This document shows positions 6,590-16,040 of a DNA stretch of 64,000 nucleotides, one piece after another (position 1 is the stretch's first letter; the number at the start of each line of letters is the position of its first letter). This DNA comes from Rhizobacter sp. (lineage in GTDB: Bacteria > Pseudomonadota > Gammaproteobacteria > Burkholderiales > Burkholderiaceae_C): NCBI GenBank assembly GCA_019635355.1, contig JAHBZQ010000001.1:3286001-3350000 (forward strand). The letters run 5' to 3'. The notes beneath the pieces were generated by a model. That model saw nothing but the letters and a program-made list of their open reading frames with translations. It was not told the DNA's origin and did no database searches. The translations under genes and the position numbers were made by a program.

Positions 6590-9049
6590 ATGAGCCGGCG
6601 CGACGTCCCGCTCGAGCGGCTGGCCGGGCTGTCGGCTGCCGACGGCCTGAGCAGCGCCCAGGTCGAGGCCCGGCGCAGCCACGGCTTCAACGACATCGTG
6701 GCCTCGGCGGCCGGGGGCTGGCGGGCTGTCGCGCGCGACACGGCGCGCGACCCGATGCTGTGGTTCCTGGTGCTCACGGCCGGCCTCTTCGCGCTGCTGG
6801 GCCAGCTCACCGAGTCGCTCACGCTCCTGGCCGCGCTGGCCCCGCTGCTCGGCATGGACGCCTACCTGCACCGGCGCACGTCGGCCTCGTCGGCCGGGCT
6901 CGCCAGCCGCCTGGCGAGCACCGCACGCGTGCTGCGCGACGGCCGGTGGCAGGAGATCGCGTCGCGCGAGCTGGTGCCCGGCGACCTGGCCGAGGTGACG
7001 CCTGGCGAGTACTTTCCCGCCGACGGCCTGCTGGTCGAGGGCAGCGGCCTGCAGGCCGACGAATCGACCCTCACCGGCGAGTCGCTGCCGGTGGCCAAGC
7101 AGGCGCTCGCCCCCGCCGCCCTTTCGGCCGACGTCCCCGAAGCGCACTGGGGTACCGCCGGTACGCGCCTGCTGACGGGCACCGCCCGCCTGCGCATCGT
7201 CTACATCGGCGGCGAGACGCGCTACGGCGAGATCGTGCGCTCCGCCACCGAAGGCGGCCACGCGGCCACGCCGCTGCAGAAGGCGATCGGCGAGCTGGTG
7301 GCGGTGCTCGTGGGCGTGGCCGTGGTGATGTGCGGCGTGCTGGCCGCGATCCGGCTGTGGCACGGCCACGGGTGGATCGATGCGCTGCTCAGTGCGGTGA
7401 CGCTGGCCGTGGCGGCGCTGCCCGAGGAGTTCCCGGTCGTCTACACCTTCTTCCTCGGTGTCGGCGTGTTCCGGCTCGCACGCAAGAAGGCGCTGGTGCG
7501 CCGCGCGGTGGCGGTGGAAAACATCGGCCGCGTGAGCTGCATCGTGTCCGACAAGACCGGCACCATCACGGCCGGCTCGCTGGTGCTGGCCCACGAGGCC
7601 CCCGCGAGCGGCTTCACCGAGGCCTCGCTGCGGCAGGCCGCCGCCTTCGCCTCGCGGCCCGACAGCGGCGACCCGCTCGATCTGGCCCTGCATGCCGCCG
7701 CCGGCCCGCTGCCGCCGGCCACGCGGCTGGCCGACTTCCCGTTCACCGAAGCGCGGCGCCGCGAGACGGTGGTCTTGCGCGTGGACGGTGCGAACACCAC
7801 CGCGTTCATGAAGGGCGCCCCCGAGACCGTGCTCGCGGCCTGCGCCCTGCCCGAGGACGACCGCAACGCCTGGCTCGCCGAGGTGGACAGCTTCGCCCGC
7901 ACGGGCCACAAGGTCATCGCCTGCGCCACACGAAGCCTGGCCACGGACGCCTCGATCGACCGCGAGCCCGACACCGGCTACACCTTCGCCGGCCTGCTCG
8001 CGCTCGAAGACCCGGTGCGAGACGGCGTGCGCGACGCCGTCGCCGACTGCCTCGCCGCGGGCATGCGGGTCATCATGGTCACCGGCGATCACCCGGCCAC
8101 CGCGGCGGCGATCGCGCGCGAGATCGGGCTCGGCGGCGCGGCGCCACAGGTCATCGTGCTCTCACCCGACGACGACGCGGCGGCCGTTCTCCGCGAGCAG
8201 GACGGCGTGCACGTGGTGGCGCGGGCCACGCCACCCCAGAAGCTCGCCCTGGTGCAGGCCCTGCAGGCGCAAGGCGAGCTGGTCGCAGTGACGGGCGATG
8301 GCGTGAACGACGTGCCGGCCCTGCGCATGGCCGACATCGGCGTGGCGATGGGAGAGCGCGGCACGCGCAGCGCCCGCGAGGTGGCGCCAGTGGTGCTGCT
8401 CGACGACAACTTCCGCACCATCGTCGACGCCGTGGCCGAAGGCCGGCAACTCTTCCAGAACCTGCGGCTCGCGTTTGCGTACCTGCTGCTGGTGCACCTG
8501 CCGCTCGTGATCGGCGCGGCGGCGATCCCGCTGATGGGGCTGCCGCTGCTCTTCCTGCCGGTGCACATCGTGTGGCTGGAGCTCGTGATCCACCCGACCG
8601 CGATGCTCGCCTTCCAGGACCTGCCCGCCGCGGGCCCGCTCACCCCGGTGCGGCGCCAGCGTGGCGCGCGTTTCTTCTCGGCCGGCGGGTGGCTGGCCAT
8701 CGTGCTCGTCGGCGGTCTCTTGAGCGTGGCGGTGGTGTGGAGCTACCTGCACGCGCTCGGCGCAGACCGCGACGTCGAACACGCACGCGCCATGGCGCTG
8801 AGCGTGTTGCTGGTGGCGAGCGCCGGCATGACGGCCGGCCTCACCCGGCTGCGCCGGGCCACCGCACGATGGCTCGTGGTGGGCACGCTGGCCTCGCTCG
8901 GCGCACTCGTGCAGTGGCCGCTGCTCAGCCGGCTCTTGAACCTGCGGCCGCTGCACGCGGCCGACTGGGCGCTGGTCGCAGCGGTGTTCGTCGCGTCGGC
9001 CGCCGTCGCCCTGGCGGTGGCGACGCGGCTGAACCGGCGTCTCGACTGA
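6590..9049 (+). CDS. Cation-translocating P-type ATPase
   Basis: An 819-residue P-type ATPase. The actuator domain has LTGES ('ESTLTGESLPVAK'). The membrane motif ahead of the P domain is PEEFP (from residue 278). The phosphorylation motif is DKTGT with D321, the nucleotide-binding domain has KGAPE, and the hinge is 'GDGVNDVPALRMADIGVAMG'. There is no N-terminal heavy-metal CxxC domain. PEEFP instead of PEGLP or CPC means the ion (Ca, Mg, H or other) is uncertain; it resembles P2/P3-type bacterial pumps. The internal ATG at 6590 matches the family N-terminus better than the frame opening at 6428. Its stop abuts the stop of the convergent fusion gene. Confidence 0.85.
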   Translation: MSRRDVPLERLAGLSAADGLSSAQVEARRSHGFNDIVASAAGGWRAVARDTARDPMLWFLVLTAGLFALLGQLTESLTLLAALAPLLGMDAYLHRRTSASSAGLASRLASTARVLRDGRWQEIASRELVPGDLAEVTPGEYFPADGLLVEGSGLQADESTLTGESLPVAKQALAPAALSADVPEAHWGTAGTRLLTGTARLRIVYIGGETRYGEIVRSATEGGHAATPLQKAIGELVAVLVGVAVVMCGVLAAIRLWHGHGWIDALLSAVTLAVAALPEEFPVVYTFFLGVGVFRLARKKALVRRAVAVENIGRVSCIVSDKTGTITAGSLVLAHEAPASGFTEASLRQAAAFASRPDSGDPLDLALHAAAGPLPPATRLADFPFTEARRRETVVLRVDGANTTAFMKGAPETVLAACALPEDDRNAWLAEVDSFARTGHKVIACATRSLATDASIDREPDTGYTFAGLLALEDPVRDGVRDAVADCLAAGMRVIMVTGDHPATAAAIAREIGLGGAAPQVIVLSPDDDAAAVLREQDGVHVVARATPPQKLALVQALQAQGELVAVTGDGVNDVPALRMADIGVAMGERGTRSAREVAPVVLLDDNFRTIVDAVAEGRQLFQNLRLAFAYLLLVHLPLVIGAAAIPLMGLPLLFLPVHIVWLELVIHPTAMLAFQDLPAAGPLTPVRRQRGARFFSAGGWLAIVLVGGLLSVAVVWSYLHALGADRDVEHARAMALSVLLVASAGMTAGLTRLRRATARWLVVGTLASLGALVQWPLLSRLLNLRPLHAADWALVAAVFVASAAVALAVATRLNRRLD

Positions 9050-10270
9050 CTAGCGCCGGCCCGCGCCGCGCGAGGCCTCTGCCTCCGGCGCCGCGAACTG
9101 CGGGTAGGACACGCCGGTCACCGAGTTGACCCGCACCAGGCCTTCGCTGGTCAGGCGCGTGAGGGCCTGTTCCACCGCATCGTCGGTGGCCTCGGCGCCG
9201 AGCAGCGACTTCAACAGCCGCCACAAGGACTTCACCTTCGTCGGCCGCGCGTCGCCCATCTTGCGCAGGCTCTGGCTCAGGTGCTTGAGGGTCGCGGCCT
9301 CGTTCGAGGCGGGCGGCTTGGCGGCCGGCGGGGCCTTCGTCTTGGTGGCGGCCGTCTTCTTGGTGGGTGCCACTTTCTTCGCCGCAGGGGATGGTGGCGG
9401 CGCCGCCGTCGTCGTCTTCTTGGCTGCCACCTTCTTGGCCGGCGCCTTCTTCGCCGGGGTCGTTGTCTTGGCGCTGGCCTTCGTGGGCGCCACTTTCGCA
9501 GGCGCCTTCTTCGCCACGGCCTTCTTCTCCACCGTCTTCTTCGCGGCCGGCGCCTTCGCCGCCACGGCGCGCTTCGCCCTGGTGTGCCCCAGCTGTTGCG
9601 CCGCAAAGCCGAGGTCACGCGCGTGCGCGAGCATGGGCTCGTAGCCCTTGTCGTTGGCGATCACCACCAGCGTGGCCAGCGGGTTGCGCGAGGCGATGTA
9701 GCCGACGTAGAAGGACAGGTGGAAGTCGAGCGCGTTCTTGCCGACCTTGCTGATGGGCACGGCGGTCACCGCATCGCCGAAGCCGGCGAAGTGCTTCTCC
9801 ACCTGCCGCTGGTGCGGGCCGTGGAAGACCCACACCTGGCTCGCGTCGGGCACCAGGGCGCGCAGCGCGGCTTCCGTCGGCTGCACGTTCTCGTAGTCGA
9901 GCAGCACGTGCACGCCCGGCGCCACCGCGTGGGCGGGCGAGGGGCGGGGGATCGTCCGCACGGGCGGGAAGCGCTCGGCGTTGCGCGCGAGCTTGTGCGC
10001 GGTGGCCCGCGCGAGGTCGACCTCGCAGTGGTCGGCCACCTGCAGCAGGTACAGCAGCACGTCGGCCAGCTCGTCGGCGATGCGGGTCTTGCGCTCGGGG
10101 TCGAGGCTCGCCTGCTGCGACTGCTCCGGCGTCATCCACTGGAAGATCTCGGCCAGCTCCGCGGCCTCGACCATCAGTGCGGTCGACAGGTTCTTCGGCG
10201 TGTGGAACGGTTGCCAATCGCGCTCGGCGGCGAAGTGGCGCAGCGCCGCCTGCATGTCCGTGAGGTTCAT
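9050..10270 (-). CDS. MazG-like pyrophosphohydrolase / PIN-NYN-like domain / histone H1-like tail fusion
   Basis: A continuous 406-residue protein with four parts. Residues 1-105 are a MazG/dCTPase-like all-alpha NTP pyrophosphohydrolase with acidic metal ligands E35, E38, E67 and D70 (VEAAELAE, DELADVLLYLLQ). Residues 118-235 resemble a PIN/NYN-like nuclease domain (HVLLDYENVQP with D125 and N128, D182, 'VVIANDKGYEPML' with D207). Residues ~236-325 are a Lys/Ala/Pro-rich tail with AAKK/PAKK repeats like bacterial histone H1. Residues ~326-392 form a small helical winged-helix-like C-terminus. The PIN-like protein with a Lys-rich tail is known in betaproteobacteria; fusion to a MazG domain is unusual. 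It may act on nucleotides or RNA bound to nucleic acid (inference). The start at 10270 fits a standalone MazG N-terminus. Confidence 0.75.
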   Translation of the reverse strand: MNLTDMQAALRHFAAERDWQPFHTPKNLSTALMVEAAELAEIFQWMTPEQSQQASLDPERKTRIADELADVLLYLLQVADHCEVDLARATAHKLARNAERFPPVRTIPRPSPAHAVAPGVHVLLDYENVQPTEAALRALVPDASQVWVFHGPHQRQVEKHFAGFGDAVTAVPISKVGKNALDFHLSFYVGYIASRNPLATLVVIANDKGYEPMLAHARDLGFAAQQLGHTRAKRAVAAKAPAAKKTVEKKAVAKKAPAKVAPTKASAKTTTPAKKAPAKKVAAKKTTTAAPPPSPAAKKVAPTKKTAATKTKAPPAAKPPASNEAATLKHLSQSLRKMGDARPTKVKSLWRLLKSLLGAEATDDAVEQALTRLTSEGLVRVNSVTGVSYPQFAAPEAEASRGAGRR

Positions 10271-10362
10271 CCGTCATCCTTCCGAGTGGCCGTGACGGCG
10301 CATCTTGCCAGGGCGTTCTCGGTACAGTGGGTGCCGTCCTGCCCGATCCTGCGCGCCGCTCC

Positions 10363-12027
10363 ATGACCAACCTCGTTCCGCCCGCCGACACTGCCCACGC
10401 CACCTCGGCACCTGGCGGGCCCATCCACCAGCTCTCGCTCTCGGGCGGCGGCTTCCGCGCGGCCTTCTTCCACCTCGGCGCCCTGCATGCGCTGGCCACG
10501 CAGGGCCGGCTGCGTGAGCTGAAGATGCTGGTCACCATCTCGGGCGGCTCGATCGCGGCGGGCTTCTTCCTCCAGGAGTGGCTGGCCGTGGCGCGGGAAG
10601 GCGCGGTGAGCGACGACGCGCTGGCGCAATGCGCGCTGCGCGCGCAGCAGGCGCTCTTTCGCAAGAGCCGGCACAACCCGCGGCTGCGCGCGCTGGCTTC
10701 GGTGCGAGCGCTGAGCAGCGGCCTGGTGCGCAACGAGTTCGGCTTCTCGCAGGCCATGGCACGCATCAACCGGCGCTGGCTGCGCGCGCTGCACAAGGTG
10801 GCGTCGACGGGCCTCTGGCCCGCGCCGCTGCCCGAGTGGCGCATCGCCTGTTCCGACTACGCGCGCGGCAACCGCTGCGTGGTGGTGCTGGGCGACAAGG
10901 GCCTGCCGCGCCAGCCCGACGCGAGCTACCTCACGATGAAAGACATTCCGCTGCCGCGCGCGCTCGCATCGTCGAGCGCGGTGCCCGGCGTCTTCGAACC
11001 CATCCGCTGCGGCGAGCTCTACCTGGGCGACGGCGGCGTGCTCGACAACCACGGCCTGCGCGAGTTCGACCTCGCGCTCGGCCACGCCACCTGTATCGAC
11101 GCCTCGGCGCCGGTGTTGCCCATGCAGCCGATCGACGGCTGGGCCACGCCGATGCGTGCGATGGACCTGATGATGGAGCAGACCCGCGGCGACGTGCTGC
11201 GCGCCCGCAACTGCACCCTGATCTCGCTGCGCGACCCGGTGCCGCAGCCGAGCGGCCTCGACTGGTGGCCGCACCTGCGCGCGCTGCGCACCGACCTCGA
11301 CGACTTCGCGGCGACCGAAGCGCACCTGCTTTTCCTCGCCGGCCACCAGAGCGCCACCGGCCGCCCCGACATCCCCGCCGGCTGCCCGCCCGACATGACG
11401 GCCCTCTGGCGCACCATGAGCGAGGCCGCCCCCGCCGAGCTGCCGAGCGACCAGGCCCAGCACCTGGCCGACGCGCGCGATGCCTGCATGGACGATCTCG
11501 AGCGTGGCCAGCACGTGCTCTTCGCGGGCATGCAGAAGCGCTCGGCCGCTTCGGTGATGGTGACGATGGGCTCGCTCTTCATGCTGGCGATCACCGTGGT
11601 GCTGCTGCTCACGATGGCGCGGCTGGCGTGGAACTTCACCCTCGGGTACATCCCGCAGTCGTCGCGCACACTGTCGAGCAATGCCTTGCTGGGTCTCGGC
11701 TGGATCGGCGGCGGCGTGTGGCTGTGGCAGTACTACACGCCACGGGCCGGTGCACTCTTCCACAACATGCGGCAGTGGATGGGCGTGATCGCCGGGCCCA
11801 TCGTGCTGCCGGCGATCGTGACCATGTCGATCGCGCTGCGGCTCAAGGTGCTCGCGTTCTCGAACCGCGACCTCACCGCGTGGGCCCGCTCGGCCCTCTT
11901 GCGCTACGAGCGGCGCCGGCAACGGGCGGCGCTGGAGCGTGAGGCGCAGCGGGCGGCGCAGGCAGCGGCCAAGGAAGCGGCGGCGAAAGACACCGCGCCG
12001 GTCTCGACCAAGCTGCCCGCGGACTGA
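10363..12027 (+). CDS. Patatin-like phospholipase family membrane protein
   Basis: A 554-residue protein. The N-terminal patatin domain carries the oxyanion motif GGGFRA (residues 28-33), the nucleophile S63 in 'ISGGSIAAG' (a GGSxA variant of GxSxG) and the catalytic Asp in 'LGDGGVLDN' (D223). The C-terminal third has about three hydrophobic segments ('VTMGSLFMLAITVVLLLTM', 'GLGWIGGGVWLW', 'IAGPIVLPAIVTMSIAL') and a charged Ala/Glu/Arg-rich end, so it is probably anchored in the inner membrane. It is divergent from the fusion gene (start at 10270) and convergent with phnM. Likely a lipid acyl hydrolase; the substrate is unknown. Confidence 0.8.
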   Translation: MTNLVPPADTAHATSAPGGPIHQLSLSGGGFRAAFFHLGALHALATQGRLRELKMLVTISGGSIAAGFFLQEWLAVAREGAVSDDALAQCALRAQQALFRKSRHNPRLRALASVRALSSGLVRNEFGFSQAMARINRRWLRALHKVASTGLWPAPLPEWRIACSDYARGNRCVVVLGDKGLPRQPDASYLTMKDIPLPRALASSSAVPGVFEPIRCGELYLGDGGVLDNHGLREFDLALGHATCIDASAPVLPMQPIDGWATPMRAMDLMMEQTRGDVLRARNCTLISLRDPVPQPSGLDWWPHLRALRTDLDDFAATEAHLLFLAGHQSATGRPDIPAGCPPDMTALWRTMSEAAPAELPSDQAQHLADARDACMDDLERGQHVLFAGMQKRSAASVMVTMGSLFMLAITVVLLLTMARLAWNFTLGYIPQSSRTLSSNALLGLGWIGGGVWLWQYYTPRAGALFHNMRQWMGVIAGPIVLPAIVTMSIALRLKVLAFSNRDLTAWARSALLRYERRRQRAALEREAQRAAQAAAKEAAAKDTAPVSTKLPAD

Positions 12028-12043
12028 AGGCGCTCGTTTCTCG

Positions 12044-13179
12044 TCAGGCCACGCGGCGGCCCTGCACCCAGGTCTCTCGCACCAGCGGCTGGCGGCCGAG
12101 CACACGCACGCGCAGCAGGTCGCCGCGCAGGCCGGGGGCGACCTCGCCGCGGTCGTGCAGGCCCACCGCGCGAGCGGCGTTGCGCGTCACGACCTTCACC
12201 GCGTCGGGAAGGCTGAAGCCCGCGTCGTCCGACAACTGCCACGCCGCGCGCAAGAGGCTCGACGGCACGTAGTCGGACGACAGCGCATCCAGCACGCCTT
12301 CGCGCGCCAGCGTCATCGCGGCCACGTTGCCCGAGTGCGAACCGCCGCGGATCACGTTGGGCGCGCCCATCACCGTGCTGAGGCCCAGCGCCTTGGCGCG
12401 CTGCGCGGCGGCCAGGGTGGTGGGGAACTCGCTCATGCTGGCGCCCAAGGCCTTGGCCTCGTCCACATGCTCGACGGTGGTGTCGTCGTGCGTGGCGAGC
12501 GCCACGCCGTGGGTGTGCGCGAAGTCGGTGAACCAGGCGCGGTTGGGCATGGCGTATTTCTGCTGGCGCTCGGGCGCGATGCGCACCTCGGCCTCGAACT
12601 GCTCGCGGCTCCAGCCCTTCTTGCCGGTGTAGTAGGTGCGGGCATGCTCGATCTCGCTCCACTGGCGCTGGCCGGGCGTGTGGTCCATCAGCGAGATGAG
12701 GCGCAGGCGCGGGTGCTTCGCGAAGGGCTCGAAGAGCGCGCGGGCGTTGTGCGCGGGCAGCTCGCAGCGCACATGGATCAGGTGGTCGGCGCGCAGCAGG
12801 CCGGCGTCATCCAGCCGGTCGAGCACGTGCAGCAGCTCGCTCTGGTCCTTGGAGCGAAAACCTTCGTCATACGGGTCGCCCACGCCGATGGCATCGAGCA
12901 CGGTCGTGATGCCGGCCGAGGCCACCTCGGCGTCGTGCGCCTGCACCGCGCCGAGCATGGGGAAGTGGACCTTGGGGCGCGGCGTGACGTGGCGCTCGAG
13001 GTTGTCGGTGTGCACCTCCACCAGGCCGGGCAGGAGGAAGTCGCCATCGAGGTCGTGGGCCTGGGGCACGGCGGTGGCGCCAGGCGTGATGTCGGTGATC
13101 TGGCCATCTTGCACGCGCACGCTGCCGTGCACGAGCTCGCCCGCGAGCACGATGCGGGCGTTGGTGAGGATGAGGTCGT

Positions 13180-13183
<4 letters not shown>
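12044..13183 (-). CDS. phnM: Alpha-D-ribose 1-methylphosphonate 5-triphosphate diphosphatase PhnM
   Basis: A 379-residue amidohydrolase-fold protein with the PhnM signature 'EVHTDNLERHVTPRPKV', 'LMDHTPGQRQW', 'ATHDDTT' and 'SSDYVPSSLLRAA'. PhnM removes pyrophosphate from the ribose 1-phosphonate 5-triphosphate made by PhnGHIL, giving the substrate of PhnJ. The start at 13183 shares an ATGA with the phnL stop, so translation is coupled. It is the last gene of the leftward phn operon. Confidence 0.95.
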
Positions 13184-13973
<790 letters not shown>

Positions 13974-13977
<4 letters not shown>

Positions 13978-14753
13978 GGGGCCACCACGGAAGAGACGAG
14001 CAGCTGCGTGTACGCGTGCTGCGGGTCGTCGAGCACCCGGTCGGTGAGACCCTGCTCGACGATGCGGCCTTCGCGCATCACCAGCGTGCGGTGCGCGAGC
14101 AGCCGTGCCACGCCGAGGTCGTGCGTGACGATGATGGCCGAGAGGTGCAGCCGCGCCACCAGCAGGCGGATGAGGTCGAGCAGGCGGGCCTGCACCGAGA
14201 CGTCGAGGCCGGAGGTGGGCTCGTCCATCAACACCAGGCGCGGGCGGGTGACGAGGTTGCGCGCGATCTGCAGGCGCTGGCGCATGCCGCCCGAGAAGGC
14301 ACGAGGCGAATCGTCGATGCGCTCGGGTTGCAGCTCCACGCGCTGCATCCACTCGGTGGCGGTGCTGCGCAGCTCGCCGTAGTGGCGCTGGCCCTGGCCC
14401 ATCAGGCGCTCGCCGATGTTGGCCCCGGCGCTCACGTTCATGCGCAGGCCAAGGCTCGCGTCCTGCTGCACGTGGCCCCACTCGGTGCGCTCGAGCCGGC
14501 GGCGCTCGCGCTCGGTCAGGCGGTGCACGTCGAGCACCTCGCCGTCGGCCGCGGTGTAGAGCACCTGGCCGCGGGTGGGTTGCAGGCGGCCGGCGATGCA
14601 GTTGAGCAGCGTGCTCTTGCCCGAGCCCGACTCGCCGACGAGGGCGATCACCTCGCCGGGGTGCAATTCGAGGCTCGCGTCCTCCACCGCGAAGCGGCGT
14701 GCAAGGGGGAACTGGTGGTGCAGGCCCTGCACCTTCAGAAGCGGTGCGGTCAT
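13974..14753 (-). CDS. phnK: C-P lyase ABC-type protein PhnK
   Basis: A 259-residue ABC ATPase with Walker A GESGSGKS (residues 40-47), signature 'FSGGMRQRLQIARNL', Walker B 'LVLMDEPTSGLD' and the switch His in 'IIVTHDLGVARLLA'. PhnK binds the PhnGHIJ core complex during C-P bond cleavage. It is coupled to the GNAT gene upstream (ATGA at 14750-14753) and to phnL downstream. Confidence 0.95.
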
Positions 14754-15202
14754 GGCGTCACCACGAAGCTGAACCCGTGTCGCTCGAAGCCGAGGCGCTC
14801 GTAGAAGGCATGCGCCTCCACGCGTTTCTGGTTCGACGAGAGCGCGAGCTTGTAGCAGCCGGCCTCGCGCGCCAGCTCGCGGGCGTGCTCCATCATGCGG
14901 CGGCCGATGCCCTGGCCTTGCGCCTCGGGGTGCACCGCCACGTCTTCGACGATCGCCTCGGGCGCGCCGTTGTGCGCGAGCAGCGGCAGGATGAAGAGCG
15001 TGTAGGTGCCCACCGGCAGGCCGGCGAGCGAGAAGATGAAAACGCGCACGCCGGGCGCGGCGGTGTGCATGCGGTCCCAGTTCATGCGCATCTCGGCCTC
15101 GTCGTGCGGGCCGCGGGTGTCGAGGCCGGCGGCGGTGTAGAGGTCGATCAGCGTGCGGATGTCGGTGCGCTTGGCTTCGCGCACGTCGAGTTCAGCGGGC
15201 AT
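14750..15202 (-). CDS. GNAT N-acetyltransferase embedded in the phn operon (PhnO-like role)
   Basis: A 150-residue GNAT protein with the acetyl-CoA binding signature 'VEDVAVHPEAQGQGIGRRMM' and the C-terminal 'AHAFYERLGFERHGFSFVV'. It sits between phnJ and phnK, overlapping both genes, so it is made with the C-P lyase. In E. coli the analogous PhnO acetylates aminoalkylphosphonates such as aminomethylphosphonate. That role here is an inference from context, as sequence similarity to PhnO is only family level. Confidence 0.8.
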   Translation of the reverse strand: MPAELDVREAKRTDIRTLIDLYTAAGLDTRGPHDEAEMRMNWDRMHTAAPGVRVFIFSLAGLPVGTYTLFILPLLAHNGAPEAIVEDVAVHPEAQGQGIGRRMMEHARELAREAGCYKLALSSNQKRVEAHAFYERLGFERHGFSFVVTP

Positions 15203-16040
15203 CGGTGGCCTCCTTCGCTTCTTGTTGTTCGCGGCACCAGTCGGTGTCGGAGCAGGTCCACAGGCGCTCGCCGCCGGCCTGCAGCACTTCGTCGAGGTAG
15301 CTCGTGGTGCAGCCGCACAGCGCACAGGCGTGGCCGTGCGGCTCGACGGTGAACGGGTGGTCTTCGAAGTCGAGGCTCTTCACCTCGGTGTAGGGCGGCA
15401 CGGCGTAGATGCGTTTCTCGCGGCCGGCACCGAAGAGCTGTAGCGCGGGCATGCGGTGCATCTTGGGGTTGTCGAAGCTCGGGATGGGCGAGGGCGACAT
15501 CACGTAGCGCTGGTTCACCAGCACGGGGTAGTCGTAGGTGGTCTCCACGCGGCCCCAGTGCGCGAGATCTTCGTAGAGCTTCACATTGACGAGGCCGTAT
15601 TCCTCGCAGGCGTGCAGCTTGAGCGTTTCGCTGCGGCGCGCTTCGAGCTTGTAGAGCGGCTCGGGTTGCGGCACCTGGTAGACGAGCACCTGGTGCTCGC
15701 CGAGCGGCGCCTCGGGGATGCGGTGGCGCGTCTGGATCACGCTCGCCTCGCGCGTGCGCTCGGTGGTCTGCACGCCGGCCGTGCGCGCGAAGAACTGGCG
15801 GATGTTGACGGCGTTGGTGGTGTCGTCACTGCCCTGGTCGATGACCTTGAGCACGTCGTGCTGGCCGAGGATGGCGGCCGTCACCTGGATGCCGCCGGTG
15901 CCCCAGCCGTAGGCGAGCGGCATTTCTCTGGACCCGAACGGGACTTGATGGCCCGGGATGGCAACCGCCTTGAGGATGGCGCGCCGGATCATCCGCTTGG
16001 AGCGCTCATCCAGGTATGCGAAGTTGTAGCCCTGCATCAT
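15192..16040 (-). CDS. phnJ: Alpha-D-ribose 1-methylphosphonate 5-phosphate C-P lyase PhnJ
   Basis: A 282-residue radical SAM C-P lyase that cleaves the carbon-phosphorus bond. The four iron-sulfur/radical cysteines are near the C-terminus: C239, C242, C263 and C269 (CALC...CSDTDWC), plus an extra C244. The spacing is CX2CX20CX5C, one residue shorter than in E. coli. Other hallmarks are 'YAYGWGTGGIQ'-like 'LAYGWGTGGIQVT' and 'RYVMSPSPIPSFDNP'. It is coupled to phnI (ATGA at 16037-16040) and overlaps the GNAT gene by 11 bases. Confidence 0.95.
   Translation of the reverse strand: MMQGYNFAYLDERSKRMIRRAILKAVAIPGHQVPFGSREMPLAYGWGTGGIQVTAAILGQHDVLKVIDQGSDDTTNAVNIRQFFARTAGVQTTERTREASVIQTRHRIPEAPLGEHQVLVYQVPQPEPLYKLEARRSETLKLHACEEYGLVNVKLYEDLAHWGRVETTYDYPVLVNQRYVMSPSPIPSFDNPKMHRMPALQLFGAGREKRIYAVPPYTEVKSLDFEDHPFTVEPHGHACALCGCTTSYLDEVLQAGGERLWTCSDTDWCREQQEAKEATDAR

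Noticed and set aside
6362..8092. Minus-strand open frame across the P-type ATPase
   Set aside because: Low-complexity His/Gly/Gln-rich shadow of a clear P-type ATPase on the other strand.
9281..10366. Plus-strand Arg/Gly-rich frame
   Set aside because: Antisense of the Lys/Ala-rich tail and MazG part of the fusion gene. The RR/GG repeats reflect AAG/GCC-rich codons on the true strand.
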